From assembly GCA_021838585.1 (NCBI GenBank), contig JAKCDE010000018.1, forward strand, positions 1-22,157: DNA of 22,157 bases, given 5' to 3'. Below the pieces are notes generated by a model that made no database searches, was not told where the DNA came from, and was given only the letters and a program-made list of their open reading frames with translations. Each line of letters starts with the position of its first letter. Position 1 is the first letter of the stretch. A program made the position numbers and the translations under genes. This DNA is from Nitrospirota bacterium. Its GTDB lineage: Bacteria; Nitrospirota_A; Leptospirillia; Leptospirillales; Leptospirillaceae. This document shows positions 15,458-22,060 of the stretch, in pieces.

Positions 15458-15763
15458 ATGCCAACGGTGACCATCATGCCTTCCGGAAAAACCCTGGAGG
15501 TTCCTGCCGGAACCTCTCTTCTTGACGCCATTCTCTCCTCGGAGGAGGGAATCGGGCACAAATGCGGCGGGAAGGCCTCCTGCGGGACCTGCCATATTTT
15601 TGTGACCGAAGGCCGCAAAAGCCTTTCCAAGGTCGACCGGCTCGAAAACGAGCGGCTCGACGCGGTGGTCGGAGTGGGCTCCAAATCCCGGCTGGCCTGC
15701 CAGGCCCGCATCGGAGAGGAGAACGTCACCATCGAGATCCTTGGATTTGCCTCGGGATTCTGA
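15458..15763 (+). CDS. [2Fe-2S] ferredoxin, adrenodoxin type
   Basis: A 101-aa electron carrier. Cluster ligands are visible as Cys36, Cys42, Cys45 and Cys81 (C-x5-C-x2-C-x35-C), with HKCGGKASCGTCHIFV and SRLACQ typical of the adrenodoxin/ISC-type ferredoxins rather than the plant type (C-x4-C-x2-C). The opening MPTVTIMPSGKTLEVPAG and the mid-section (DRLENERLDAVVG) also fit. It should be a soluble one-electron carrier; the redox partner is not encoded beside it, and no Isc assembly genes are in the window. The ATG at 15458 has AAAAGGAGA upstream; the longer open frame from 15323 is leader. It appears to be a single-gene transcript. Confidence 0.95.
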   Translation: MPTVTIMPSGKTLEVPAGTSLLDAILSSEEGIGHKCGGKASCGTCHIFVTEGRKSLSKVDRLENERLDAVVGVGSKSRLACQARIGEENVTIEILGFASGF

Positions 15764-15842
15764 ACTCTTGCGGGGCGTGAACGGCTGCCTGAAAAGTTGC
15801 GTTTTCCGCGAGATATTTTGTTTCGATCCTGTCACGCAAGAT

Positions 15843-15864
15843 GGTTCCGTGCATCCACGGAACC
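15843..15864. repeat. Perfect 9-bp inverted repeat after the ferredoxin gene
   Basis: GGTTCCGTG (15843-15851) and CACGGAACC (15856-15864) around a CATC loop, 79 nt past the ferredoxin stop. No T-run on either strand, so it is not a clear intrinsic terminator; it may be a 3'-end or processing hairpin. Confidence 0.5.
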
Positions 15865-15910
15865 GGACTGCTCCTGGTCGTCGCAGGGCAAACGCTGCGG
15901 CGCTGGGAGC

Positions 15911-15971
15911 GAGAAGGCAAACTTTTTCCAAGGGTTCTGTTCAAGAGGCATGAATTTTTGGTTTGCCTCTC
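15911..15971. repeat. Long-looped inverted repeat upstream of the TetR gene
   Basis: GAGA(A)GGCAAAC at 15911-15922 is the reverse complement of GTTTGCCTCTC at 15961-15971, apart from one extra A. The arms are 38 nt apart. It abuts the next hairpin (15971-15989). Role unknown. Confidence 0.4.
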
Positions 15972-15989
15972 TCGAGCGAAAGGCTCGAG
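15971..15989. repeat. Hairpin just upstream of the TetR promoter
   Basis: CTCGAGC (15971-15977) and GCTCGAG (15983-15989) form a perfect 7-bp stem with a GAAAG loop, ending 3 nt before the -35 box at 15993. It could be a second protein-binding dyad or the 3' end of upstream transcription; no T-run follows. Confidence 0.45.
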
Positions 15990-15992
15990 GAG

Positions 15993-16021
15993 TTGACAAC
16001 CTATCTATCGATAGGTAGAAT
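15993..16021 (+). promoter_or_regulatory. Promoter and operator of the TetR gene; predicted leaderless start
   Basis: TTGACA (15993-15998) and TAGAAT (16016-16021) with a 17-bp spacer, a near-consensus promoter. The spacer is filled by ACCTATC-TATC-GATAGGT (15999-16016), a perfect 7-bp inverted repeat typical of a TetR-family operator. The -10 box ends 6 nt before the ATG at 16028, so the transcript should begin at the start codon, and there is no ribosome-binding site. Confidence 0.8.
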
Positions 16022-16027
16022 CTCCCC

Positions 16028-16639
16028 ATGGAAACGGCCGACACTAAGGAACGCATTCTCGAAGCTTCCCAGGCTTTGGTTCAGGTCCGGGGGTTCAACG
16101 CCTTCAGTTACCGGGATCTCGCGGAGTCGGTGGGAATCCGGACGGCCAGCATCCATTATTATTTTCCAAGGAAGGACGACCTGGCGCTTTCCCTCGTCCG
16201 CCGGTACCACGAAGGGTTTCGGCAGATCCTCCGTCAGATCGAGAGCCGGGAGGTTCGGAGCGAAGGCCGACTGGCCTCCTACCTGAATCTGTTTTCCTCA
16301 CTGTCCGAAGACGGGCTTCGCCTTTGCCTGTTCGGCGTTTTTTCGGCCGATGCCGCCTCCCTCTCCGAAGAGGTTCTGATGGAAATCCGGGCCTTCTGCG
16401 ACACGAACGTCGACTGGGTTTCTAAGGTGCTCAAGGCCGGACAGAAAGAAGGAGCGTTCTCCTTTTCGGGGTCTCCCTTAGAGCTGGCCCGCGGCATCTT
16501 TGCCCTTATGGAAGGGGAGCTTCTCGTCCGGAGGGCGCTTCGCGCGCCAGGTCCTCCTCCCGGGATCCCGCCTGTCGTGCGGGCCTTGCTGTCCTGCCGG
16601 GGGGCCGGGCCGTTCGCCGCGACCGACCACATACCCTGA
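16028..16639 (+). CDS. TetR/AcrR-family transcriptional repressor
   Basis: A 203-aa one-component regulator. The N-terminal DNA-binding domain is clear: TKERILEASQALVQVRGFNAFSYRD, then LAESVGIRTASIHYYFPRKDDLALSLV (31-57), the helix-turn-helix with the usual YYFPxKxxL ending. Residues 60-180 form the all-helical ligand-binding and dimer domain, whose ligand cannot be predicted. An operator-like inverted repeat lies inside its own promoter, so it probably represses itself and perhaps the DsrE gene 35 bp downstream. The ATG at 16028 fits the family start; lack of a ribosome-binding site agrees with leaderless translation. Confidence 0.93.
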   Translation: METADTKERILEASQALVQVRGFNAFSYRDLAESVGIRTASIHYYFPRKDDLALSLVRRYHEGFRQILRQIESREVRSEGRLASYLNLFSSLSEDGLRLCLFGVFSADAASLSEEVLMEIRAFCDTNVDWVSKVLKAGQKEGAFSFSGSPLELARGIFALMEGELLVRRALRAPGPPPGIPPVVRALLSCRGAGPFAATDHIP

Positions 16640-16674
16640 TAGAAATCGCCACAATCAAAATTGAAGGAGCCCCG

Positions 16675-17037
16675 ATGACAGACAAGCACGTATTCGTCGT
16701 TTATTCAGGAGAGTCCGATCCGGGCCGGGTCTATCATGCCCTTGTCTATGCCCTTCAGGCGAGTCTGCGCGGAAACGAGGTGCGCTTCTTTTTCGCCGGC
16801 GACGGGACCTACTGGCCCGAAGTCCTCGAGAACAATCACCCGACCATGGGAGACATGTTCCAGAAACTCAAAGAGAGAGGGGTCATCGAGGGAATTACAA
16901 AAAACTGCGCCGTCGCCTATGGTCGGGCGGAGAGCGGGGAAAAAATTCTGCCCCTGGTGTCCGGTCCCGAAGAGAGCCGGGGTCAGATTGATCTTCTGGA
17001 CTTCGCCGATCGTTCCTACCGGATCTGGACCTATTGA
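16675..17037 (+). CDS. DsrE/DsrF-like family protein
   Basis: A 120-aa single-domain protein of the DsrE/F/H fold: HVFVVYSGESDPGRVYHALVYALQA, then EVRFFFAGDGTYWP, KERGVIEGITKNCAVAYG and DLLDFADRSYRIWTY. The conserved Cys78 in NCAVAYG sits where sulfur-carrying DsrE and TusD proteins hold their active cysteine; those proteins pass persulfide between partners. Whether this one does so is inferred from the kept Cys. Ribosome-binding site GGAG is 6 nt before the ATG. The gene follows the TetR gene by 35 bp and is probably under its control. No DsrF, DsrH or Tus partner is in the window. Confidence 0.85.
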   Translation: MTDKHVFVVYSGESDPGRVYHALVYALQASLRGNEVRFFFAGDGTYWPEVLENNHPTMGDMFQKLKERGVIEGITKNCAVAYGRAESGEKILPLVSGPEESRGQIDLLDFADRSYRIWTY

Positions 17038-17119
17038 AAGATCCGGGACCGGAAACATGAGGAGTGTTTTCGATCCGATCCTTGACAGCAATCCAGTCGG
17101 GATTTCATGGGAGGGAATA

Positions 17120-18226
17120 ATGAGGAGGTTTTTCATGGATCGGCGCTTCGTACTCTTTTTTTTCGGGGCAATTCCGGGAATGGCATGCTCCCTTTTTTCG
17201 ACGTCCCTTTCGGCGGCGCCCGCCCCGTCCCTCTCGCCTCTCCCCGCGATCGACCGTCCGCCCGTTCTGGACTGGCCGCGTGACCGGAGGCCTCTTCCCG
17301 CCGACATCACGGATCCGTCGGCCGACACCCTTTCGGATCTCCATGGGGTTCTGGGGGGACGTGCGTGCCGGAAAATCGATCTTTTCCTTTCTACGGAGGG
17401 CAATTACTACATGGCCCTCCGTGAGCTGATGCGGCGGACGCTTCTCTCGGGAGGAAGGAGTCCCCGAACCATCCTTTACACAACCAGTCCGCCGGTTTCC
17501 ATGATCCAGGCACGCACGGAATCATTAAGCGTCGGCAACCTGGAGATCCGTTGCCGGCCCAGCGTTGCGGTGGCCTCCCCCAGTATGGTCCGACAGATCC
17601 AAAAAGCCGGACTCTCCGAGGGATCTCCGATCCCTGTCATCCGGGGAGAGGGCGAGGTCCTTCTCGTGAAGAAGGGGAACCCTCTCCACATACGGTCGAT
17701 CTGGGATCTCGGCCGGCCCGGAGTCCGGGTGGTGACCCCCAATCCGGTTTCGGAGAAGGGGGCTTTCAAGGCGTATGCCCGGACACTCTACCAGATCGCG
17801 AAGAACGATCCCCACCCTCCGGTCGGATGGACGGCCGACCGGTTGTTCCGGGCAGTCTATGATTCCGGGGATCCAGAAAAATGGGTCGCCGGACCGAGGA
17901 TCCATCATCGTGACGAACCTTGGTCTGTGGCCTATGGCCACGCCGATGTGGCGATTTTTTTCCATCAGCTGGGGGTGGCCACCCAAAAAGCCTTTCCCGA
18001 TCTGTTCGATCTTGTTCCTCTGGGGGGATCGATCCTGCGACCGAGCCCTCTTCCTGGTTCGGTGATCACAACCAGCGTCCTTGTGCGGATAAGGGGGCAC
18101 TGGTCACGGCGACAGAGGAGATTCCGCGAAGAGCTTGTCCGGGCCTACACGTCCCGGGAGTTTTCCCGCATCCTGGAGCGATGGGGGATGACCAGACCAC
18201 CGGGATTCCAGCCTTCGGGATCGTAA
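17120..18226 (+). CDS. Orphan periplasmic substrate-binding protein (ModA-like, type 2 fold)
   Basis: A 368-aa exported protein. Hydrophobic residues 9-33 form a signal peptide, cleaved near SAA|P at 33; Cys23 in GMAC is a weak alternative lipobox. SVAVASPSMVRQI, IPVIRGEGEVLLVKKGNPLHIRSIWDLGRPGVRV and VVTPNPVSEKGAFKAYARTL follow the order seen in ModA and related anion-binding proteins, where the target lies in the cleft between two lobes. No ABC permease or ATPase gene is nearby, so it may serve a distant transporter or act as a sensor. The ATG at 17120 has GGGAGGG 6 nt upstream; an in-frame ATG at 17057 would bury the signal peptide. It follows the DsrE gene by 82 bp. Ligand unknown. Confidence 0.75.
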   Translation: MRRFFMDRRFVLFFFGAIPGMACSLFSTSLSAAPAPSLSPLPAIDRPPVLDWPRDRRPLPADITDPSADTLSDLHGVLGGRACRKIDLFLSTEGNYYMALRELMRRTLLSGGRSPRTILYTTSPPVSMIQARTESLSVGNLEIRCRPSVAVASPSMVRQIQKAGLSEGSPIPVIRGEGEVLLVKKGNPLHIRSIWDLGRPGVRVVTPNPVSEKGAFKAYARTLYQIAKNDPHPPVGWTADRLFRAVYDSGDPEKWVAGPRIHHRDEPWSVAYGHADVAIFFHQLGVATQKAFPDLFDLVPLGGSILRPSPLPGSVITTSVLVRIRGHWSRRQRRFREELVRAYTSREFSRILERWGMTRPPGFQPSGS

Positions 18227-18588
18227 GCCCTTCTGGGATCCGCGTGGGGGAAGTCCCCCGCTTCCGGGAGGGATTCCAGAGCCGTTTTCTTCGAAGGTCC
18301 TGCTTGCCGTTCGATTCCGGAGGAGAGAAAGAGCAGTGAAATTCTTCCAGCTCTTCCGTTGAACCGATCTCTCTCCGCCGCTCCACGACCTTATTGGACA
18401 GTGAGGCCCCTCATTGCCAGGCCGGTATGATTCGGGTCATGACGAACGCTCATTCGTTGTGAAATAATGGCGGGACGAGAGTGCGGTCCTGCTGTCTCCC
18501 ATGGTTGGCAGCGAAGGTCCATCAAGCTGCCTTTCGGGAACAGGGGAAGGACGTTCCGTGTTCCGGACAGCGAACAGAAAAGAGTCTG
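18227..18588. other. 362-bp stretch between binding protein and beta-barrel gene
   Basis: It contains a hairpin at 18244-18261 and a short dyad ACGAA-CGCTCA-TTCGT near 18452-18467. The beta-barrel reading frame is open from 18481, but that part does not look like a signal peptide or domain. I found no well-spaced promoter and no small gene. Confidence 0.5.
18244..18261 (+). terminator. Hairpin after the binding-protein gene
   Basis: GTGGGGG (18244-18250) and CCCCCGC (18255-18261) around AAGT, 7 bp including one wobble, 17 nt past the stop codon. No T-run follows, so termination is only suggested. Confidence 0.4.
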
Positions 18589-19782
18589 GTGAAAAACGTC
18601 TTTTGCTTCGGCCTGATCGTCTTTCTTTTCGTTTCCGTCCCCTCAATCGGCCAGAGCGCAACCTCCGCGCCGGATCCATCGTCTTCTCCCTCTTCGATGG
18701 CCGCGCCCTCAACCCCCCCGCGCCCTCCAAAGGCCGTGTCCAAACCGTCCGGGCTTCCTCCGGCATCTCCGGGAACCCTTGCTCCCTCCGTGCCGCCGCA
18801 GGCGGCCGTCCCGGCCCGACAGCATCCCCTCTCCCTCAACGGGCCGGACGCACTCACCGCCTACCGAAAATCCTGGAACCCGCTGACCTCCGGTCCGGAC
18901 CTCATGCCCCAGGCCGACACCCTTCCGGAGGGGGAGTTCAACGTCCGTTTCTTCATGTACGGCCGTTTTACCCAGGCCCAGTACTCCGACTCCGGCGGGA
19001 TTACGGGTCTTCCCCCCGGCTATAGCCAGACCCAGCTCCTCGATCTCTTCGCCATGTTCTACGGTCTCGATCCGAACACCGAACTGGTCTTTCTTCCCTC
19101 GGTCATCACGACCTTTTCGACCCAGAACGGAACCTCGCTGAACGGTTCCGGCTTGAACGACCTCACCTTCGGCATCAAGCACCGATGGATCATCCAGGAT
19201 CCGTTTACCGGCCGACCGAGCTTCACCACCGCCTTCCTCGTGACGCTTCCGACCACCTCCTGGCTGGGAACCCCCGTTCCCGTGGGCGGTCTTCCTCCCA
19301 TCAACGTCGTGCCCTCCACCCATTTCGGAACGCCGGCCTTCACCGGAATCGCCATGCTCCGGAAGAATATGAAGCCCCTTCGCCTGTTCGGGGACCTCTA
19401 TTACACCCTGTCTTTGCCTGGATCGATCTCCGCCGTCGCCGGGGACGCTCCGGTCTTTTCCCAGTTTGGCGATCTGGTCCAGTACCGGATCGGGATCGAG
19501 GATGTGGTGGACGACAGGAGCGGGCTGGGCTTCATTCTGGAGATCGCCGGGCTTTCGGGACTCCCTTTTTCGGTGGACGGTCTTCCCGTCAACACCCATC
19601 CCTCCACCTTCAACCTCGTCGGGGTCCAGCCCACGATCGAGTACAACCTCACCCACCGCCTCGCCGCCTCATTCGGGATTCTCTTTCCCGCATTCGGCAA
19701 TAACGAATACCTGGCCACCACCCCCAACTTCTCCCTCTGGTATTATTTTCAGGGAGGGCAGGACCACCTTCTTCCCCGATAG
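18589..19782 (+). CDS. Outer-membrane beta-barrel protein (phenol-degradation/MetA-like transporter type)
   Basis: A 397-aa exported protein. From the GTG at 18589 it has a signal peptide (KNVFCFGLIVFLFVSVPSIG, cleaved near QSA), a Pro/Ala/Ser-rich linker of about 55 residues, then a barrel domain from about 95 to the end. The barrel reads as alternating strands (EFNVRFFMYGRFTQAQY, TELVFLPSVITTF, LNDLTFGIKHRWI, FTTAFLVTLPT, RLFGDLYYTLSLPGS, LAASFGILFPAF) and ends in an aromatic strand (FSLWYYF), as in the 'transporter, MetA pathway of phenol degradation' family. The start is a choice: the frame opens at 18481, but the signal peptide begins at 18589, with only a weak AAGAG upstream. The Pro-rich linker before a barrel is unusual. 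It is the last gene of the TetR-led cluster and has its own terminator. Confidence 0.75.
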   Translation: MKNVFCFGLIVFLFVSVPSIGQSATSAPDPSSSPSSMAAPSTPPRPPKAVSKPSGLPPASPGTLAPSVPPQAAVPARQHPLSLNGPDALTAYRKSWNPLTSGPDLMPQADTLPEGEFNVRFFMYGRFTQAQYSDSGGITGLPPGYSQTQLLDLFAMFYGLDPNTELVFLPSVITTFSTQNGTSLNGSGLNDLTFGIKHRWIIQDPFTGRPSFTTAFLVTLPTTSWLGTPVPVGGLPPINVVPSTHFGTPAFTGIAMLRKNMKPLRLFGDLYYTLSLPGSISAVAGDAPVFSQFGDLVQYRIGIEDVVDDRSGLGFILEIAGLSGLPFSVDGLPVNTHPSTFNLVGVQPTIEYNLTHRLAASFGILFPAFGNNEYLATTPNFSLWYYFQGGQDHLLPR

Positions 19783-19838
19783 ACCCGGGGGAGTGGAGCG
19801 CTTCTCTTCCTTCCGCTCCAGCCCTGGGTCTTCTTTTT
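19781..19838 (+). terminator. Intrinsic terminator of the beta-barrel gene
   Basis: AGACCC (19781-19786) pairs with GGGTCT (19826-19831) and TGGAGCG (19794-19800) with CGCTCCA (19814-19820), with a partly matched section between, then TTCTTTTT. The stem starts within the stop codon. Confidence 0.8.
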
Positions 19839-19956
19839 GGGAGGCTGGCCCGGTCTTGAAGATTCCTTTTGCCCGATGGTGTAAAATATAAGAGGTATTT
19901 CAACGGACCCGTCCGGTCCGGAAAAGCATCCAAAACGATGTGGAGGAGTCGGTCCC

Positions 19957-20532
19957 ATGACACACCATCGCGCCCCCGCGATCCCCACGGGAGTTTTTCT
20001 GGCCCTTGCCCTTTTGTCCGCCGGCTGCCAGACCTCGCCGGCCGTGACCTACGTTCCTCCCGCCCAGGGAATCCCGACCCAGCGGGGAATTCCCATCAGT
20101 GACATCGTCACCGACATCGAGAAGCTTCTCCACGACGTCAGCCTTCGGGGCGGAGAGAAGATCCGGGTGGCGGTGATCCGCTACACCACCCCTTCCGGGA
20201 CCTCCCGGACCTTCGGTCGCTATCTCTCCCAGAAAATTGGGGAAAGACTCTCTTCGGATTCGGGCATCCTTCTCATCGATCCGGGGCAGGTCTATGAAGC
20301 CCTTCACGAGATGGGGATCGAGCAGGGGCTTCTCGACACCAAGAGGCTTCTGGAGGTCGGACAGAAAGTGGGAGCCGACGTCCTGGTGGTCGGAACCTAC
20401 ACCGACCTGGGGCAGACCATCGACATCCAGTCCCGGCTGGTGGCCCTTCCCGGGGCCCAGCAGCTGGGACTTTTTTCACGGAAGATTCCAAAGACCGGAG
20501 AGGTGTTGAACCTCATCAAGGTCGGTCCTTAA
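19957..20532 (+). CDS. FlgO/CsgG-like lipoprotein
   Basis: A 191-aa lipoprotein with signal peptide and lipobox LSAGC (Cys24). The body (KIRVAVIRYTTPSGTSRTFG, YLSQKIGERLSSDSGILLIDPGQV, then VGQKVGADVLVVGTYTDLGQTIDIQSRLV) follows the FlgO/CsgG-type fold, in which a protein family of the periplasm or outer membrane carries a 'vavl.f....s.lg..lae.l...L' core and a 'g.adyvv.G.y' strand. No flagellar or curli genes are present, so its role is open. The ATG at 19957 has GGAGG upstream (AGGAGTCGG region), and the next gene starts 29 bp after the stop. It is probably co-transcribed with the SPFH gene. Confidence 0.75.
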   Translation: MTHHRAPAIPTGVFLALALLSAGCQTSPAVTYVPPAQGIPTQRGIPISDIVTDIEKLLHDVSLRGGEKIRVAVIRYTTPSGTSRTFGRYLSQKIGERLSSDSGILLIDPGQVYEALHEMGIEQGLLDTKRLLEVGQKVGADVLVVGTYTDLGQTIDIQSRLVALPGAQQLGLFSRKIPKTGEVLNLIKVGP

Positions 20533-20561
20533 CCAATATCGTCATCAAAAGGAGATGTCCG

Positions 20562-21434
20562 ATGGAGACGATCCCGAGTCCCGAACCCCGCCATTTCTCT
20601 TGCGAAGACAGCCGGACAAGGTCCAGGGGGCGCGCGGCCGTGGCCGGCCTGTCCCTTTTCGCCCTTTCGCTCTTGCCCGGCTGCATCGAATCCATCGATC
20701 CGGGCAAGGCGGCCGTCCTGTGGACGATCAGCCAGGGAACCGATATGAAGACGATCTACCGGGAAGGAGTCCAGGTGATCGCTCCCTGGAACGAGCTATA
20801 CATTTACGATCTCCGGACGCAGGAGGCCCGACTGTCCCTGCACGTCCTGTCGGTCAACGGCCTGGCCATCGACATGGATTCTTCCGTTCTCTACAGGGTT
20901 CAGGGAAAGGCCCTTCCGACCTTGCAGGAAAAGGTCGGTCCGGATTACTATCATGTCCTGATCTCCCCCTACGTCATGAGCGAGGCGAGAAAGATCGTGG
21001 GCCGCTTCACGCCCTCCCAGATCTACTCGAGCCAGCGGGAGACGATCGAACGGCTCATTCTCGAGGGCATCCGGGAGAAACTCCGGGACTATCCCCTCAC
21101 CATCGAGGGATTCCTGATTCGGGACGTGCGCCTTCCCCGCATCATCCGGGTGGCGATCGAGCGCAAGCTGACCGAGGAGCAGAATTACCAGCGGATGGAA
21201 TACGTGCTTGACGTGGCCCAGAAGACGGCCCAGAAGCGGCGGATCGAAGCCCAGGGCATCGCGGCCTTCCAGAAGATCGTCCAGGAGAATCTGACCAAAA
21301 GCTACCTGACCTGGAAGGGCATCGAGGCGACGGAGAAGCTGGCCAAGAGTCCGAACACGAAGATCATCATCATCGGAGCCGGGAAGAACGGGCTTCCGGT
21401 GATCCTGAACGCGGACCCGGGATCGGGGCGCTGA
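20562..21434 (+). CDS. SPFH/Band 7 (prohibitin-like) lipoprotein
   Basis: A 290-aa protein with an SPFH domain. Residues 42-105 (IDPGKAAVLWTISQGTD ... YREGVQVIAPWNELYIYDLRTQEA) are the typical opening strand region, followed by DMDSSVLYRV, the AR-rich segment around SEARKIVGRFTPSQIYSSQRETIERL, LRDVxLP-like IRDVRLP, and a long charged helix (EEQNYQRMEYVLDVAQKTAQKRRIEAQGI kept in pieces), ending in a Gly-rich tail. SPFH proteins form ring-like cages on membranes. Here the membrane anchor appears to be a lipobox LLPGC (Cys41) after an Arg-rich n-region instead of the usual N-terminal transmembrane helix. AAAAGGAG lies 7 nt before the ATG. The neighbours are a lipoprotein and a peroxiredoxin. Confidence 0.88.
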   Translation: METIPSPEPRHFSCEDSRTRSRGRAAVAGLSLFALSLLPGCIESIDPGKAAVLWTISQGTDMKTIYREGVQVIAPWNELYIYDLRTQEARLSLHVLSVNGLAIDMDSSVLYRVQGKALPTLQEKVGPDYYHVLISPYVMSEARKIVGRFTPSQIYSSQRETIERLILEGIREKLRDYPLTIEGFLIRDVRLPRIIRVAIERKLTEEQNYQRMEYVLDVAQKTAQKRRIEAQGIAAFQKIVQENLTKSYLTWKGIEATEKLAKSPNTKIIIIGAGKNGLPVILNADPGSGR

Positions 21435-21509
21435 CGCCTTGGGCCCGTCCCGTCAGGGAATGCGTCTTGCCACGAACAACAAAGCGAACGACACGATAAG
21501 GAGGATTCT

Positions 21510-21998
21510 TTGTCCACGGAAAAGGAATTGGCGGAGGGAGAAAAGGCGCCGGATTTCTCGGCGGAGGCAGCAGGAGCCGCGACTCCTCGGGTATCGCTTT
21601 CGGATTTTGCCGGCAAGACGGTCGTTCTCTATTTCTATCCGAAGGATGACACGCCGGGATGCACCACCGAAGCCTGCGACTTCCGGGATTCGGAACGGAT
21701 TCTGATGGACAGGGGGATCGTTGTCCTGGGCGTTTCGAAAGACTCGGTGGCGAGCCACGAGAAATTCCGGAAAAAATACGGGCTGCCCTTTCCGCTTCTC
21801 TCCGATCCCGACGGAGCGATCTTAAATGCCTACGGGGTCATCAAGGAGAAGACCATGTATGGCGTCAAGCGCATGGGCGTAGACCGGAGCACCTTCGTGA
21901 TCGGTCCGGACGGACGGATCATCCGGATCTTCCGGTCGGTAAAGGTGGCCGGCCATGTGGCGAAGGTTCTCGAGGCGATCGAAGGGAAAAAAAAGTAG
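21510..21998 (+). CDS. bcp: Bcp/PrxQ-type thioredoxin-dependent peroxiredoxin
   Basis: A 162-aa peroxiredoxin that reduces hydrogen peroxide and organic hydroperoxides with electrons from thioredoxin. The active site is YFYPKDDTPGCTTEACDFRD (41-60): Cys51 is the peroxidatic cysteine and Cys56 the probable resolving cysteine, the C-x4-C arrangement of atypical 2-Cys Bcp/PrxQ enzymes. GVSKDSVASHEKFRKKYGLPFPLLSD and VDRSTFVIGPDGRI complete the fold. The start is a TTG at 21510 with a perfect AAGGAGG 5 nt upstream (21498-21504). No signal peptide, so it is cytoplasmic. It follows the SPFH gene by 75 bp and ends at a clear terminator, so it closes the transcript. Confidence 0.96.
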   Translation: MSTEKELAEGEKAPDFSAEAAGAATPRVSLSDFAGKTVVLYFYPKDDTPGCTTEACDFRDSERILMDRGIVVLGVSKDSVASHEKFRKKYGLPFPLLSDPDGAILNAYGVIKEKTMYGVKRMGVDRSTFVIGPDGRIIRIFRSVKVAGHVAKVLEAIEGKKK

Positions 21999-22031
21999 CG
22001 GGTTATTCCCGGTCGCCTGGATCGTCCAGTT

Positions 22032-22060
22032 CGGCGGACTGGATCCGCCAGCCGTTTTTT
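22032..22060 (+). terminator. Intrinsic terminator of the peroxiredoxin gene
   Basis: GGCGGA (22033-22038) pairs with TCCGCC (22044-22049); CGGC/GCCG (22032-22035/22051-22054) is an alternative outer stem. Six T residues follow (22055-22060), 33 nt past the stop. Confidence 0.85.

Noticed and set aside
16736..17119. N-terminal extension of the binding-protein frame
   Set aside because: This part runs out of frame through the DsrE gene and then through non-signal sequence; the signal peptide and ribosome-binding site place the start at 17120.
18481..18588. 36-codon N-terminal extension of the beta-barrel protein
   Set aside because: It is polar and Cys/Gln-rich and would place the signal peptide in mid-protein; the GTG at 18589 gives a normal signal peptide.
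19856..19892. Promoter for the FlgO-like gene (TTGAAG with TAAAAT)
   Set aside because: The spacer is about 20 bp and no better pair was found, so it is not listed as a feature, although a promoter somewhere after the terminator at 19838 is likely.
20555..21211. Plus-strand frame of 218 codons overlapping the SPFH gene
   Set aside because: It is a shifted reading of the SPFH gene, rich in Arg, Pro and Gly, with no domain.
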